Below are positions 1 to 9,447 of a DNA stretch of 64,000 bases, piece by piece; the stretch's first letter is position 1; each line of letters starts with the position of its first letter. The stretch is from Methanoculleus oceani (GTDB lineage: Archaea > Halobacteriota > Methanomicrobia > Methanomicrobiales > Methanoculleaceae): positions 1-64,000 of the forward strand of contig NZ_QFDM01000001.1 in the NCBI RefSeq assembly GCF_023702065.1, given 5' to 3'. Made by a program: the position numbers and the translations under genes. The notes under the pieces were generated by a model, which was not told the DNA's origin, made no database searches, and was given only the letters and a program-made list of their open reading frames with translations.

Positions 1-102
1 GCGTAGGGACTTGAGTTAACTCTTCAAACGTCTCCAGATCGCTTGCTTGATGTCTGGGGACTGTCTCGAACTTCTTTTCTTCGGGGTGTTGTTTGCACCG
101 TG

Positions 103-211
103 CACGGATTTCCAGTTCCAATCGCCAGGGGGGGGGGGGCGGAGGGGGAGGGGGGCTTGCCCCCCTCCCCTGTCCCCACCCCCCAGACGCGATACCCAGT
201 GGAAATCCGTG
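103..211. repeat. Long imperfect inverted repeat downstream of asnB
   Basis: A 12-base arm CACGGATTTCCA (103-114) is repeated inverted at 200-211, and ATCGC (121-125) pairs with GCGAT (189-193). Between them a G-rich stretch (128-155, with a run of twelve G) faces a C-rich stretch (159-184). The whole would fold into a hairpin of about 109 nt. It lies just past the asnB stop on the side where asnB transcripts end, so it may be a terminator, a stability element or a small non-autonomous mobile element. The remainder of bases 1-261 holds no convincing gene. Confidence 0.6.
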
Positions 212-261
212 TATGGAGTATGCAACCGAAAAGGAAGTATGAACCGCTCGAAGAGCACTGC

Positions 262-2094
262 TCAAACTTCAACTACTCCACCGGCAGTCTCCTCCTCAAA
301 CTGTCGGAGCCACAGCTCCGCGCAGGCTATCCGCCAGAACTCGGTGGAGTACGCGCTCTTCCCCTCAAGGAACTCCCAGTAGTTCCGGAGCACCTGTTCC
401 GCGTCCCAGTAGGGCCGCCGGGAGAACTCGGGCGAGGAGAAGAGCGCGAGGATATGGGATGCAAGTTCGTCCTTCATCCAGACCTCTTCGGGGGTGACGA
501 ATCCCATCTTGTCCATCCTGCACCGGACGGCGTCGGGGACCAGCCCCCGGATCGCCCGCCGGAGGACGTACTTCGTGACGCCGCGGCGGACCTTCTGGTC
601 GAGCGGGAGCCCTGCGAGGTACTCCACCAGCCGGTAGTCGAGGAACGGGACCCGGGCCTCGATCGAGAAGGCCATCGAGTTCCGGTCCTCCCAGTGCAGC
701 AGGAGGGGAAGGTTCGATGCCGTGACCTCCCGTTTCAGCACCTCGTCAAGCGATCCCGCATACCGGAGAACCTCCGGCACGGACCCCCGGAGAAGGCCCC
801 GCCGCTCCGAACGGACCCGGAACTGTCGGGTCGCCCACGAGAAGAAGGACCGGTGGTGCCGGGCACTCCCGATTCCCTCCCGGAGAGCGGCGGCGACGTT
901 GCCGCTCCGGAGGAGACCGCGGATGTAGGGCGCCTGGTAGGCGATGTACCCTGCAAGCTGCTCGTCGGCACCCTGCCCGTCGAGGACCACCTTCACCTCG
1001 CTTTGGGCAAGCCGCATCACGCAGTACTGGGCATAGATCGAGAGAGACGCAAACGGCTCGTCCTGCATATAGAGCAATCTCCCGATATCCTCCCAGAGCC
1101 CGTCCGTGCCCGGTATCGTCCGGCGGCTGGCAACGCCCGTCGCCGCGACCACCGTATCGATATGCCGGCTCTCGTCGAACCTTTCGTCATCGAAACAGAC
1201 CGAGAACGTCTTCTGCCGGTCCCCGACGCTCTCCGGACTCTCCGCCCGCAGGAGAACGTTGATCAGGGCGGTGACCGTCGAGGAGTCGATGCCTCCCGAG
1301 AGGCAGGTTCCGACCGGGACGTCGCTTCGAAGCCTGAGCCGGACGGCATCGGTCAGGAGGTCCCGGACCTTCCCCGCTGCGGCTTCGTCGTCGACCCCTC
1401 CCGGGGCGGGGTTCATCGCGAAATCCCAGTAACGCTCCTGCTCCCCGACGCCCTCCTCCGAGACGACGACCGCGTGGGCCGGCGGGAGCTGGAAGATGCC
1501 GTCGTACATCGTCCCGGCGGTATGGTCCGCGACCCCCCACGCAAGAAACGTCGAGAGCATCCGGTCGTTCGGCCTTCTCCCCGCTTCAGGATGCTCACGG
1601 AGCGCCTTGATCTCCGAGGCAAAGAGGAACGACCCTCCGACCACGGTGTAGTAGAACGGCTTGACGCCCAGGCGGTCCCGGGCGCAGAAGAGTTCGCGGC
1701 GCCGCTCGTCCCAGAGGGCAAACGCCCACATCCCGTTGAACCGGGTGAGGCAGTCCCGCCCCCACTCCTCGTAGGCGTGCAGGATCACCTCCGTATCGGT
1801 CGCGGAGGCGAAGCGATGGCCGGCGGCCAGCAACTCCTCCCGGAGCTCGCGGTAGTTGTAGATCTCGCCGTTGAAGACAATCTGAAGCGATCCGTCCTCG
1901 TTTCCCATCGGCTGCCGGCCTTCGTCGGAGAGGTCGATGATCGCGAGGCGGCGGTGGGCGAGGCCGACCGGGCCGGAGAAATGGCTCCCCTCGCCGTCGG
2001 GCCCGCGATGAGCCAGCCGCTCCGCCATCGCCCCGACGAGGGCCGTATCAGCCGCATCTCCGTTCAGGGCAAACTGCCCGGCAATACCGCACAT
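262..2094 (-). CDS. asnB: Asparagine synthase (glutamine-hydrolysing)
   Basis: Makes asparagine from aspartate, glutamine and ATP in the cytoplasm. The protein (610 aa) starts MCGIAGQF, so Cys2 becomes the N-terminal nucleophile of a class II glutaminase domain (about residues 2-210, with HRGPDGEG near 29-36). The synthetase domain follows, with the PP-loop SGGIDSS at residues 266-272. Length is normal for the AsnB family. It is the last gene of the leftward marker-protein operon, 12 nt after the AhpD-like gene. Whether it serves only asparagine supply or amidates another substrate cannot be read from the sequence; classic AsnB is the safest call. Confidence 0.9.
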   Translation of the reverse strand: MCGIAGQFALNGDAADTALVGAMAERLAHRGPDGEGSHFSGPVGLAHRRLAIIDLSDEGRQPMGNEDGSLQIVFNGEIYNYRELREELLAAGHRFASATDTEVILHAYEEWGRDCLTRFNGMWAFALWDERRRELFCARDRLGVKPFYYTVVGGSFLFASEIKALREHPEAGRRPNDRMLSTFLAWGVADHTAGTMYDGIFQLPPAHAVVVSEEGVGEQERYWDFAMNPAPGGVDDEAAAGKVRDLLTDAVRLRLRSDVPVGTCLSGGIDSSTVTALINVLLRAESPESVGDRQKTFSVCFDDERFDESRHIDTVVAATGVASRRTIPGTDGLWEDIGRLLYMQDEPFASLSIYAQYCVMRLAQSEVKVVLDGQGADEQLAGYIAYQAPYIRGLLRSGNVAAALREGIGSARHHRSFFSWATRQFRVRSERRGLLRGSVPEVLRYAGSLDEVLKREVTASNLPLLLHWEDRNSMAFSIEARVPFLDYRLVEYLAGLPLDQKVRRGVTKYVLRRAIRGLVPDAVRCRMDKMGFVTPEEVWMKDELASHILALFSSPEFSRRPYWDAEQVLRNYWEFLEGKSAYSTEFWRIACAELWLRQFEEETAGGVVEV

Positions 2095-2106
2095 ACCAGG
2101 AGTCGA

Positions 2107-2553
2107 TCACTCGTCGGAACAGGTCTTGTTCAGGCCCGTGCCGTTGATGTCGCAGGAGGGGCAGGGGCCCGAACCGTTCACCACCCGGTAGGCGTCCGCG
2201 AGGACCGCGGAGTTCGCGAGCATACCCGCGATCAGGATAACCTCCAGGATCTCGGCCCGGGTCGCGCCCTTCGCCATCGCCGACTGCATGTGGTACTCGA
2301 CGCAGTGGCTGCACTTGAGCGCGGCGCCGACCGCGAGGCTGATCAGCTCGATCACCTTCGGCTCGAGCTGGCTGGTCTCGACAACGGCGCCCTTGTAGAG
2401 CAGGTGCGATATGAGGATCTCGGGTCGTTCCGCCATCCGCTCAAAGATCAGGGGGACCCTGCCGTATTCGGCCTCGATCTCCCGGAGGAGCTCCTCCGCG
2501 ATGACGTCCGACCCCCGTTCTGCAACCCTCGTGAGTATCTTCTCGAAATCCAT
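2107..2553 (-). CDS. Carboxymuconolactone decarboxylase/AhpD-like thiol protein
   Basis: A 148-residue all-helical protein of the CMD/AhpD family. The catalytic signature CSHCVEYH lies at residues 81-88, giving the CxxC pair Cys81/Cys84 and His88 used by AhpD as a disulfide reductase. The C-terminal tail is unusual, with a second CxxC (Cys131, Cys134) and Cys145. It starts 2 nt after mmp7 and precedes asnB, so it is co-transcribed with MCR-activation genes. A redox role for that machinery is inference; the family also includes decarboxylases and peroxidase partners. Confidence 0.8.
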   Translation of the reverse strand: MDFEKILTRVAERGSDVIAEELLREIEAEYGRVPLIFERMAERPEILISHLLYKGAVVETSQLEPKVIELISLAVGAALKCSHCVEYHMQSAMAKGATRAEILEVILIAGMLANSAVLADAYRVVNGSGPCPSCDINGTGLNKTCSDE

Positions 2554-2555
2554 CG

Positions 2556-3497
2556 CTACACCAATATCCCGGTTTCCGAGAAAGGTTTAATCCGGATCAA
2601 TATGTAATTGCGCATTCGTGACGGCGTAACGTCGGCGATATCCCCGATGGCGACCCCATCGGCGACCTCGAGCGACCGCACGGCATCGGCGTACGAGTCG
2701 TAGGGAAGTTTCACCCGGAGCCCCTCCATCTGGGCGGTCACCGGCGTCGGGTGCGTCAGCATGGTGACCTCGTGGATCTGCTCCTCGACGATCGCCATCA
2801 GGCGGGGCGGGAAGACAGAGAGGGGGTCCTTTGCGAGGTTGTCCCGCCGGGCGTCCAGGGTGCGGGAGACCTCGTCCACCAGTTCGTCGAGTTTCGCGAG
2901 CTCCTCGGGGCGCTTGAACCGGTGCATGATCCGGCCGACGCCCCCGACGTACCCCTCGACAGGCGGGTCGATGATCCGCATCAGGGTTTCGCGGTCCGGG
3001 GCTCCGGTCACGACGATCGGCACGTGGATCCCCCGCCTGAGCACCGGAAACTTCTGCCGGATGCATTCTTCAAAACTCCCGAGCGCGTAGACGGCGAGAT
3101 CGTGCTCGTTGATGACGTCCCGCTCCTCGTCGTTTAAGTTTGCGATCCGCTTGCCGAATCCCCGGGAGAGCCCGACCATGTTGGTCTTCGCGCCTGCCCG
3201 CCGGAGGTACTCGGCGATGTCGCAGGAGGTATGGGGGAGGTGGTGGATCTCCAGGCTCGGGCTGACCACGGCGATCTCGGTCCCGACGAGGGGCGCCTCG
3301 ATCACCTCGCCGGCGAGCGGCTTTGCAACCTCCCGTATCAGGTCGATATCGTCACGCGGCACGAACGACTGGAGCACGACGTCCTGGGCCATGACGTGTT
3401 TCTGCACGATGTAGCCCCCGAGGTCGTCGATCAGGTCCATGATCTCGTCGTGCCGGTAGACACCCCCCTTGTAGGTCACCGGCACCAGCGTCGTCAC
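2556..3497 (-). CDS. mmp7: Methanogenesis marker protein 7
   Basis: A 313-residue protein recognised as methanogenesis marker protein 7, a family restricted to methanogens and relatives. Together with McrC, Mmp3, Mmp17 and component A2 it belongs to the ATP-dependent complex that reductively activates the nickel cofactor F430 of methyl-coenzyme M reductase. Recognition rests on the overall sequence, beginning MTTLVPVTYKGGVYRH, and on position: it overlaps mmp17 by 4 bases (ATGA arrangement) inside an operon of marker genes. No signal peptide or membrane segment is visible, so it is cytoplasmic. Confidence 0.88.
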   Translation of the reverse strand: MTTLVPVTYKGGVYRHDEIMDLIDDLGGYIVQKHVMAQDVVLQSFVPRDDIDLIREVAKPLAGEVIEAPLVGTEIAVVSPSLEIHHLPHTSCDIAEYLRRAGAKTNMVGLSRGFGKRIANLNDEERDVINEHDLAVYALGSFEECIRQKFPVLRRGIHVPIVVTGAPDRETLMRIIDPPVEGYVGGVGRIMHRFKRPEELAKLDELVDEVSRTLDARRDNLAKDPLSVFPPRLMAIVEEQIHEVTMLTHPTPVTAQMEGLRVKLPYDSYADAVRSLEVADGVAIGDIADVTPSRMRNYILIRIKPFSETGILV

Positions 3498-4078
3498 AGC
3501 GTCACCCCCATCTTTGCGAAGATCGGCGCGACCATCGTCTCCACGATGTCGGCCGGCAGGGTATCCTCGCTTGCCACATAGTAAAACTTCTCGTCCCGGA
3601 TATACTGGCGGCGGACCTTGAACCCCTCGGGGGCAATATACTGGAGCGCGTAGATGACGTCCTTATACAGCGTTTCGCTCGGGTCGGCCACCACCATCCG
3701 CTCGAGATCCCCCTCCCCCGCCAGCGCCGCCGGGAGGACGACGGTGAACCGGTCGGGCTGGTCGACGTTCTCCTTACCGTAGCGGGCCCAGAGTTTCTGG
3801 AGCAGCGGTGCAAGGTAGGTCTCGTCGCCGATATCGAGGACAACCTCCCTCTCGCCGGGGTTGACGTTTGCAAAGTCGGCAACGCGGATCTCACGCGGCA
3901 TGTGGCGGAGCAGTCCGGCGGCGACGAAGATCGGCACCTTCGGGTCGACGTAGATGTGCAGCCGGTCGATCGCCTTGATGAGATCGAGGTCCTGGAGGAC
4001 ATCGGCCGCGATCCGCTCGTAGGCGTCCCTCCCGACCTCGTCCGGGGACTCGACCACGAAGTAGTTCAACGGGGGCAT
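3494..4078 (-). CDS. mmp17: Methanogenesis marker protein 17
   Basis: A 194-residue soluble protein of the methanogenesis marker 17 family, another component reported in the MCR-activation complex with Mmp3, Mmp7, McrC and A2. It begins MPPLNYFVVESPDEVGRD and ends with a short domain resembling the N-terminal part of marker 7 in style but with no obvious catalytic motif. It abuts mmp15 exactly (stop at 4079 in the neighbour, start at 4078) and overlaps mmp7 by 4 bases, so translation is probably coupled. Confidence 0.88.
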   Translation of the reverse strand: MPPLNYFVVESPDEVGRDAYERIAADVLQDLDLIKAIDRLHIYVDPKVPIFVAAGLLRHMPREIRVADFANVNPGEREVVLDIGDETYLAPLLQKLWARYGKENVDQPDRFTVVLPAALAGEGDLERMVVADPSETLYKDVIYALQYIAPEGFKVRRQYIRDEKFYYVASEDTLPADIVETMVAPIFAKMGVTL

Positions 4079-5317
4079 CTATTCTCCCTTGATGAATCCG
4101 GATGCAAGCAGAGCAGACCCGACCGCGCCGATGTACTGTGAGTGGGGCGGGACGACGATCTCGGTCTGCAGGAGCTGGCCCATCGCGTAGACCAGCCCCT
4201 CGATCAGCGAGGTGCCGCCGACCATGATCACCGGCTCCTTGATGTCGATCTCCTGCAGCTGCTGCTCGAAGACCTGTTCCGCAACGCTGTGGCAGGCCGC
4301 AGCCGCCACGTCCTCACGCGAGCTCCCTGCGGCGAGCGCGTTCACCAGGCTCTGCGTCCCGAAGACGATGCAGTAACTGTTCATCGGGACGTTCTTCCCC
4401 ATGCCCTTCATGGCCAGGGGCCCGAGCTCGGTGATGTCCACGCCGAGACGTTTCGCGGTCATCTCCAGGAACCGGCCGCTCGCCCCTGCGCAGATTCCGC
4501 CCATCGTGAAGGTCCCGGGGATGCCGTCGAGCACGCTGATCGCCTTGTTGTCCATGCCGCCGATGTCGATGACGGTCGAGGCGCCCCGCTGGTGGCCGGC
4601 GAGGTAGACGGCGCCTTTCGAGTTCACCGTCAGCTCCTCCTGGATCAGGTCGGCCCCGAGGTGCTTGCCGATCAGGAACCGCCCGTATCCGGTGGTCCCG
4701 ATCGCCTGGATATCCTCACGGGTGAGCCCCGCCATCTCGAGCGCGTCAGCAACCGCGCTCTCGGCGCTCTTGATCACCTCGGTCGTCGGGTGCCATCCGG
4801 TGCCGACGATCTCGTTGTCCTTCATCACGACCGCCTTCGTCGTGCTCGACCCCGAATCGACGCCCATCGTGATCCCGGTCTGCTCCTCGCGGGCGAGGAG
4901 GGCTCTCCGGCGTGCGATGGTGGTCAGCGCCTCCATCCTGGTGAGAAGGGTGCCCGAGGTCGTCCGCTCGGTGAAAGAGTAACTCACCACCGGCAGCCGC
5001 GAGTGCTCGTGGATATACCGCCGGAGTTCGTTTCGGACGATCGCCGCCTCGGCACACCGGAAGCAGGTGCCGATGAAGACCCCGTCCGCATCGACCTTCC
5101 CTTCCACCAGGGCCTTGCCCCGGGCGATCATCAGTTTTAAGTCGGCGCTCCGGACGTCCAGCCCGAACGCATCGACCGCCCGCTCGACGTCGGCGAGCGC
5201 GATGTCGGGGAAGAAGACTTCCGCGTCCACCGATTCGGCGGCTTCGTAGATCTCCTTCTGGACGCCGCTGTATTCCGGCCCGCAGGAGAGCTGGGCGATC
5301 CGCACCTTCCGACTCAC
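4079..5317 (-). CDS. mmp15: Methanogenesis marker protein 15 (BcrA/BadF-type ATPase)
   Basis: A 412-residue activator-type ATPase of the ASKHA fold, related to the activators of 2-hydroxyacyl-CoA dehydratase and benzoyl-CoA reductase. The phosphate loop [11 protein letters not shown] is at residues 152-162. A conserved Cys276 in [11 protein letters not shown] matches the cysteine that binds a bridging [4Fe-4S] cluster in such dimeric activators. Residues 1-145 form an extra N-terminal domain with several cysteines (Cys12, Cys85, Cys88). The family couples ATP hydrolysis to low-potential electron transfer, which fits activation of MCR. It overlaps mmp5 by 4 bases. Confidence 0.9.
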   Translation of the reverse strand: MSRKVRIAQLSCGPEYSGVQKEIYEAAESVDAEVFFPDIALADVERAVDAFGLDVRSADLKLMIARGKALVEGKVDADGVFIGTCFRCAEAAIVRNELRRYIHEHSRLPVVSYSFTERTTSGTLLTRMEALTTIARRRALLAREEQTGITMGVDSGSSTTKAVVMKDNEIVGTGWHPTTEVIKSAESAVADALEMAGLTREDIQAIGTTGYGRFLIGKHLGADLIQEELTVNSKGAVYLAGHQRGASTVIDIGGMDNKAISVLDGIPGTFTMGGICAGASGRFLEMTAKRLGVDITELGPLAMKGMGKNVPMNSYCIVFGTQSLVNALAAGSSREDVAAAACHSVAEQVFEQQLQEIDIKEPVIMVGGTSLIEGLVYAMGQLLQTEIVVPPHSQYIGAVGSALLASGFIKGE

Positions 5318-5766
5318 GCTTCACCCTCCTTTTCGAGACCGGCAAGGAACTTCCTGACTGCGGCGACGAACTGCACGCCCTCCTCCTCGTTTGTGGGGTA
5401 CTTCAACTCAAGGATCGGGATGCCGCTCTGGCGCAGGGTGAAGAGGATCAACTCGTCGGTGCGGGCGCATCCCATGCACCCGAACGCAAGGTCGGCGTCG
5501 GTGACGATGACCGCGGCCTCGGCCTCCTCGAGGAGCGGACCGTAGATAGCCATCCGCCCCCGGACGCCGGACGGCACCTCGACGGCCGCGTACTTCAGGC
5601 CACGCTTGGGCTCTTCGGGAGTGATCTGCAGGGGCGGGGAGTCTACCCCGGCGGTCTGTATCCGCTCGCGGATACCAAGGGCTGCACCGAGCGGTTTATG
5701 GCCGAACCGGGCTACCAGGTCGGAGAGAATGAGGCTCGTTGCAGGATAAATAAACACCTTTGCCAT
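5314..5766 (-). CDS. mmp5: Methanogenesis marker protein 5
   Basis: A 150-residue protein of the marker 5 family. The start at 5766 ([17 protein letters not shown]) is chosen over upstream in-frame extension, because the longer frame would run through mmp6 in another reading frame. A compact Cys motif [11 protein letters not shown] sits near residue 95, so a metal or cluster ligand is possible. Five bases separate it from mmp6, and its stop overlaps the mmp15 start. Precise biochemical role is unknown; the context links it to MCR assembly or activation. Confidence 0.85.
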   Translation of the reverse strand: MAKVFIYPATSLILSDLVARFGHKPLGAALGIRERIQTAGVDSPPLQITPEEPKRGLKYAAVEVPSGVRGRMAIYGPLLEEAEAAVIVTDADLAFGCMGCARTDELILFTLRQSGIPILELKYPTNEEEGVQFVAAVRKFLAGLEKEGEA

Positions 5767-5771
5767 TCTGT

Positions 5772-6239
5772 TCAGGACTCCTCTGTCTCTATGAGTTTTT
5801 GTAGCCGCTTGATATCGAGTTTGGGTTTCTTCTCCCGTGCGGGCGGCGTCGGTTCCGGCACCTCCGCCTCCTCGCCCCGCCGGTCGAGTTCCTCGAGGCC
5901 GCGGGTGATGTAACGGAGGATGCGGAACTCCCGTTCGTGGCCGAGGTAGCCCGGCCTCGCTCCGCCGAGGTTCGCCCGGCACCGTCTCGGGTCCCCGGGA
6001 GGGAACCCCCGGTCCTTGACGAAGATATGGCTCGGGTCGAAAGCGCGGATCACTTCGATGAGGCGGTCGACGGACTCCGGTTCGCCCGTCACCTGCAGCC
6101 CGAAACACGTCTCCTTGATCAGGACGCCCTCGGACGCTTCGTATGCCCTGAGCGCGAGCTCGCCGGGGGTCATGGACGGGGACTCGACAAAGACGTATTT
6201 GGTCACCGTGCCCACGTAGTCGGGAATATACTCGGCCAT
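5772..6239 (-). CDS. mmp6: Methanogenesis marker protein 6
   Basis: A 155-residue soluble protein of the marker 6 family, with a charged, lysine-rich C-terminal tail ending near LDIKRLQKLIETEES. The ATG at 6239 is preferred to the adjoining GTG at 6242, because a strong GGAGGTGA ribosome-binding site lies about five bases ahead and the ATG overlaps the mmp3 stop as TGATG. Function is unknown beyond conserved co-occurrence with methanogenesis. Cysteines appear in ETCFGLQ and DPRRCRAN. Confidence 0.86.
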   Translation of the reverse strand: MAEYIPDYVGTVTKYVFVESPSMTPGELALRAYEASEGVLIKETCFGLQVTGEPESVDRLIEVIRAFDPSHIFVKDRGFPPGDPRRCRANLGGARPGYLGHEREFRILRYITRGLEELDRRGEEAEVPEPTPPAREKKPKLDIKRLQKLIETEES

Positions 6240-7765
6240 CACTTCACCTCCTTCACGTATACCGTCGTCCCCTCGCGCATCTTATCGAGGTTCCCGGCAT
6301 CGAGCACCTTCCCGATGACGTTCGTCCCCGTAAGCGGCTCGGATGTCGGGCCGAACTCGGCGTTCGGCGTCGTGCGGACGCCGATCATACCGGCGCCCCG
6401 CCGCGAATCGTTCGTCATCGCGAGGGTGAACGCCGGCACCTCGCCTGCGGGGGTGTTCTCCGGGATGATCCCGACGCCCTTTCCGATCTTCGGCTTGAAG
6501 AGGAAGACGTCCTCGAACCGGAAGGCGAGCGGCATCTTCCCGACGGCATGATGCTTGAGCCCGGTCACTTCACGGAAGATCGTGACCGACCGGGGCGCGG
6601 CCGCCTCGTCGAGGGTGATGCTGACGACATGGCCGGCCGGCTCCGTTGCGACCCTGACCTCCCCTGCGGCCAGCACCTCGAGCGTCGTTGCCGGGGTCTG
6701 GCCGACCACCACGCGGTCGCCAACGGCTTCGTCTGCGGTGAGGGAGACGCCCCGCCGGGCGGCGACCGCCCCGGCGTCTGCAAGCGAAAGACCGACCAGA
6801 TCGAACTGCTCGGGTTCTGCACGGATAGCGAAGAGGTCGCCCTCGCCGGCAAACCGTACGAGTTCGATACCGTGGATAACCCGGCCTACGACGGTATGCA
6901 CCGGGCTTGCCGATACGCCCTGCGTGTAGATGTAGACCGCTCCCGAGGATTTCCCTGCCGTCCTGACCGTGACGGTTCCTTCAAGCCTCGGCCCGGAGAA
7001 CTCAAGAGGGACTTTCGTCGGCACCAGGTGCGTATCGGCGATGTAGGTGCTGCTCGAACGACCCGCCAGGAATTCGCCGCTCTGAACGGAGAGGAGGAAG
7101 TGCTCGACGCTCCGGGCGGTTGCGGTATCTATCCCGTCTCCCCCGAAACCCTGGACTTCCGCCTCCACGTAGGAGACGACCTGCATCCCGTCTTCGAGCG
7201 GGAACTCCGCATCGCGGGTGATGATCGCGTGCGACCGGTCGGCACGCCGGAGCACCCGCTCGACCCCGGTGATCCGGTCGCCTTCGCCGATCCGGTCGAG
7301 CAGTCCCCGCCCGGTGACGACCCTCCCGATGACGCCGCCGTCCGACGGGGCGCCGTAGTCGGCGGCATGCCGCATACGTGCAAATATCAGGTAGGAAAGG
7401 GACGGGTCGTAGCCGCCGCACCCGAGGATCACGTCGCCCCGTTCATACCGGCCCGGCTCCCGTGCCGGCCGGACGCCGGACTCGAACGGCCCGAAAGCGG
7501 CGGCGTAGCGGTCCTGCCAGTGCAGGCGGAGCCGTTCGGCAAGCCCGGGCTGAAAAAGCCGGGAGACCGTCGTCGGCTCCGCCACCTCGACGACCATATC
7601 GCCGGCCGAGGTGACGAACCTGATCTCCCGTGACTCCGCCGCATCCTCCTCGAGTGCCGGGCGGATGACGGCGACGCTGCACCGGAAGTCCCATCCAGGG
7701 AGGAGATCCCCGAGCCGGGAACCCGCCGGAACTAGAATGTGTTTTCCGTCCAGGAGGATCTCCAT
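6239..7765 (-). CDS. mmp3: Methanogenesis marker protein 3 (UPF0288, cyclophilin-like)
   Basis: A 508-residue protein of the marker 3/UPF0288 family. The first 70 residues resemble a small ubiquitin- or ThiS-like domain (MEILLDGKHILVPAGSRLGD), and the rest carries cyclophilin-like beta-rich domains without a signal peptide. Mmp3 is part of the MCR-activation complex with A2, McrC, Mmp7 and Mmp17. The ATG at 7765 is favoured over the GTG at 7768 because GAGGAG lies six bases upstream. It follows atwA after about 10 bases. Confidence 0.9.
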   Translation of the reverse strand: MEILLDGKHILVPAGSRLGDLLPGWDFRCSVAVIRPALEEDAAESREIRFVTSAGDMVVEVAEPTTVSRLFQPGLAERLRLHWQDRYAAAFGPFESGVRPAREPGRYERGDVILGCGGYDPSLSYLIFARMRHAADYGAPSDGGVIGRVVTGRGLLDRIGEGDRITGVERVLRRADRSHAIITRDAEFPLEDGMQVVSYVEAEVQGFGGDGIDTATARSVEHFLLSVQSGEFLAGRSSSTYIADTHLVPTKVPLEFSGPRLEGTVTVRTAGKSSGAVYIYTQGVSASPVHTVVGRVIHGIELVRFAGEGDLFAIRAEPEQFDLVGLSLADAGAVAARRGVSLTADEAVGDRVVVGQTPATTLEVLAAGEVRVATEPAGHVVSITLDEAAAPRSVTIFREVTGLKHHAVGKMPLAFRFEDVFLFKPKIGKGVGIIPENTPAGEVPAFTLAMTNDSRRGAGMIGVRTTPNAEFGPTSEPLTGTNVIGKVLDAGNLDKMREGTTVYVKEVK

Positions 7766-7775
7766 CACATGCTCC

Positions 7776-9389
7776 TCAGGGGGCTCCGCCGGCCCCCATC
7801 ACTTTTCGTTCGTCCTCGGTGAGGTGGGCGAGCACCTCCTCCGTCGGGCCCATCTGGATGATCTTGCCTCCCCGCATGAGGGCTACGCGGTCGCAGATAT
7901 CTCTCACAAATTCCATATCGTGCGAGACCACGATAAATGTCTCGTCCATCTCCTCGCGGGCGTGGAGGATCGAGTGCTTCACGTCGATCTTCGTGATCGG
8001 GTCCATCGTGCCGGTCGGCTCGTCGAGGACGACGAGCAGGGGCTCGCGGATGAGAACCTGGGCCAGCGCCACACGGTGTTTCTCGCCCTCGGAGAGCTGA
8101 CCCGGATAGCGGTCCAGGATCTCCTTGCTCTTCTCGGGCGTAAACCCGGCCATCCCGAGGGTGATGATCGCCTTCCTCATCGCGAGTTCCTTGGGGAACT
8201 CAAGGCCGATGGCGTCGGTGAGGTTGTCGAGCACCGTCCTGTGCGGGTAGAGGTCGTATTCCTGGTGAAGGAGGCCGATGTAGCCCTTCGCCCGGCCGCG
8301 GTTTTCGATGCCGGGTTTCGTCATATCGATCCAGTCGTCCCCGATCCGGATGTTCATCTCGCCGCTGGTGGGCTCGAGGATCCCGGATATGATCCGGGAG
8401 AGGGTCGTCTTCCCTGCACCGCTCTTGCCGATGATCCCGAAGATCTCCTTCTCGCCGACATCGTACGAGACGCCGTTCACCGCCCGGACCACGCCGCGGT
8501 CGACCGAGAGGTAGCGCTTGACCACGTCCCGGGCGACCAGGATCTTCTCGCCGACCTCCCCGATCTCGTGCTGCTCGACGTCGCTGTAGTTCTCCATGAA
8601 CCGGTGGATGACTTCATCGGGGGCCCCGATTCCCTTGATCTCCCCGTTTTCAAGCAGGATCGCCCGGTCCACGACATCCTCGATGACGTTTGAGAAGTGG
8701 GACGTGATCACCATCCCCATATCGTTCTTCTGCGCGCTCTCGATGAGCATCCGGTGAACGAGCGTCGCGGTCTCCGGATCGAGCGTCCCGGTCGGCTCGT
8801 CCGCAAAGAGCATGAACGGGTTCTTCGCGAGCTGCCGGGCGAGCACCACCCGCTGCTTCTCGCCGCCGGAGAGGTCGCGGGCGATGTGCATCATCCGGTG
8901 GGAGAGCCTGACCTGATCGATGAGGTCGGCGGCCCTGCTGACCGCTTTCTCCGCGGGATAGCCGACGTCGTCGAGCGCCCGCAGGATGTTCTCGATCACC
9001 CGGTCGTCACCGTAGAGGGCGAACGTCCGCTGAAACATGATGGCGGTCCTTCGCATGATCCGCCGCTTCATTGCTGCGCTTTCTTCCGCCCAGAGGTCGA
9101 CGTCGACCGGTTTGAGTTCGCCCCCGCAGGTGGGGCACGGCTTTCCCGCCTCGCTCGGGACGCCGATGTAGTCGCACGCATCACAGGCGACGACGTGATA
9201 AACGATCGCACCCCGTGTCGGGGGCTGGTCCACGCCCCGCATCAGGTGCATAAGAACGGTCTTACCGGCCCCGCTTCTTCCGATAATACCGACCGTCTCT
9301 CCCTCCGCCACCTCGAAATGTATGCCTTTGAGCACAACGGTTCCGTTGAACTCCATGCAGAGGTCCTTTACCGTAATGAGTGGGGTCAT
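7776..9389 (-). CDS. atwA: Methyl-coenzyme M reductase system component A2
   Basis: A 537-residue soluble twin ABC ATPase that supplies ATP-driven activation of MCR. The first nucleotide-binding domain has Walker A GRSGAGKT (residues 37-44) and signature LSGGEKQRV; the second has GKSGAGKT and LSEGEKHRV. The first domain contains a zinc-ribbon insert with Cys69, Cys72, Cys85 and Cys88, typical of A2. No membrane partner is present, as expected for this non-transport ABC protein. It heads the marker-protein operon, with its own promoter and a GAGGAG ribosome-binding site six bases before the ATG. Confidence 0.95.
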   Translation of the reverse strand: MTPLITVKDLCMEFNGTVVLKGIHFEVAEGETVGIIGRSGAGKTVLMHLMRGVDQPPTRGAIVYHVVACDACDYIGVPSEAGKPCPTCGGELKPVDVDLWAEESAAMKRRIMRRTAIMFQRTFALYGDDRVIENILRALDDVGYPAEKAVSRAADLIDQVRLSHRMMHIARDLSGGEKQRVVLARQLAKNPFMLFADEPTGTLDPETATLVHRMLIESAQKNDMGMVITSHFSNVIEDVVDRAILLENGEIKGIGAPDEVIHRFMENYSDVEQHEIGEVGEKILVARDVVKRYLSVDRGVVRAVNGVSYDVGEKEIFGIIGKSGAGKTTLSRIISGILEPTSGEMNIRIGDDWIDMTKPGIENRGRAKGYIGLLHQEYDLYPHRTVLDNLTDAIGLEFPKELAMRKAIITLGMAGFTPEKSKEILDRYPGQLSEGEKHRVALAQVLIREPLLVVLDEPTGTMDPITKIDVKHSILHAREEMDETFIVVSHDMEFVRDICDRVALMRGGKIIQMGPTEEVLAHLTEDERKVMGAGGAP

Positions 9390-9404
9390 CTTGAGCTCCT
9401 CGTT

Positions 9405-9447
9405 AAACTAATCTTCTCGTGGTATCATATTAGGGTTTATATTGTTG
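9405..9447 (-). promoter_or_regulatory. Promoter of the MCR-activation operon
   Basis: Reading leftward, AATATAAACC (9434-9443) is a good archaeal TATA element. It would place transcription start near 9412, followed by the GAGGAG site and the atwA ATG at 9389. The TATA overlaps the stop codon of the upstream HAD gene, so atwA can be transcribed alone or by read-through. Confidence 0.5.

Noticed and set aside
16-272. Two short minus-strand frames across the G-run
   Set aside because: Their middle parts translate the hairpin into Gly/Pro runs; no ribosome-binding site or family resemblance.
43-2607. 854-codon open frame on the plus strand
   Set aside because: It is antisense to asnB and the AhpD-like gene, crosses the G-run hairpin, and has the Arg/Pro/Gly-rich composition of a GC-rich shadow frame.
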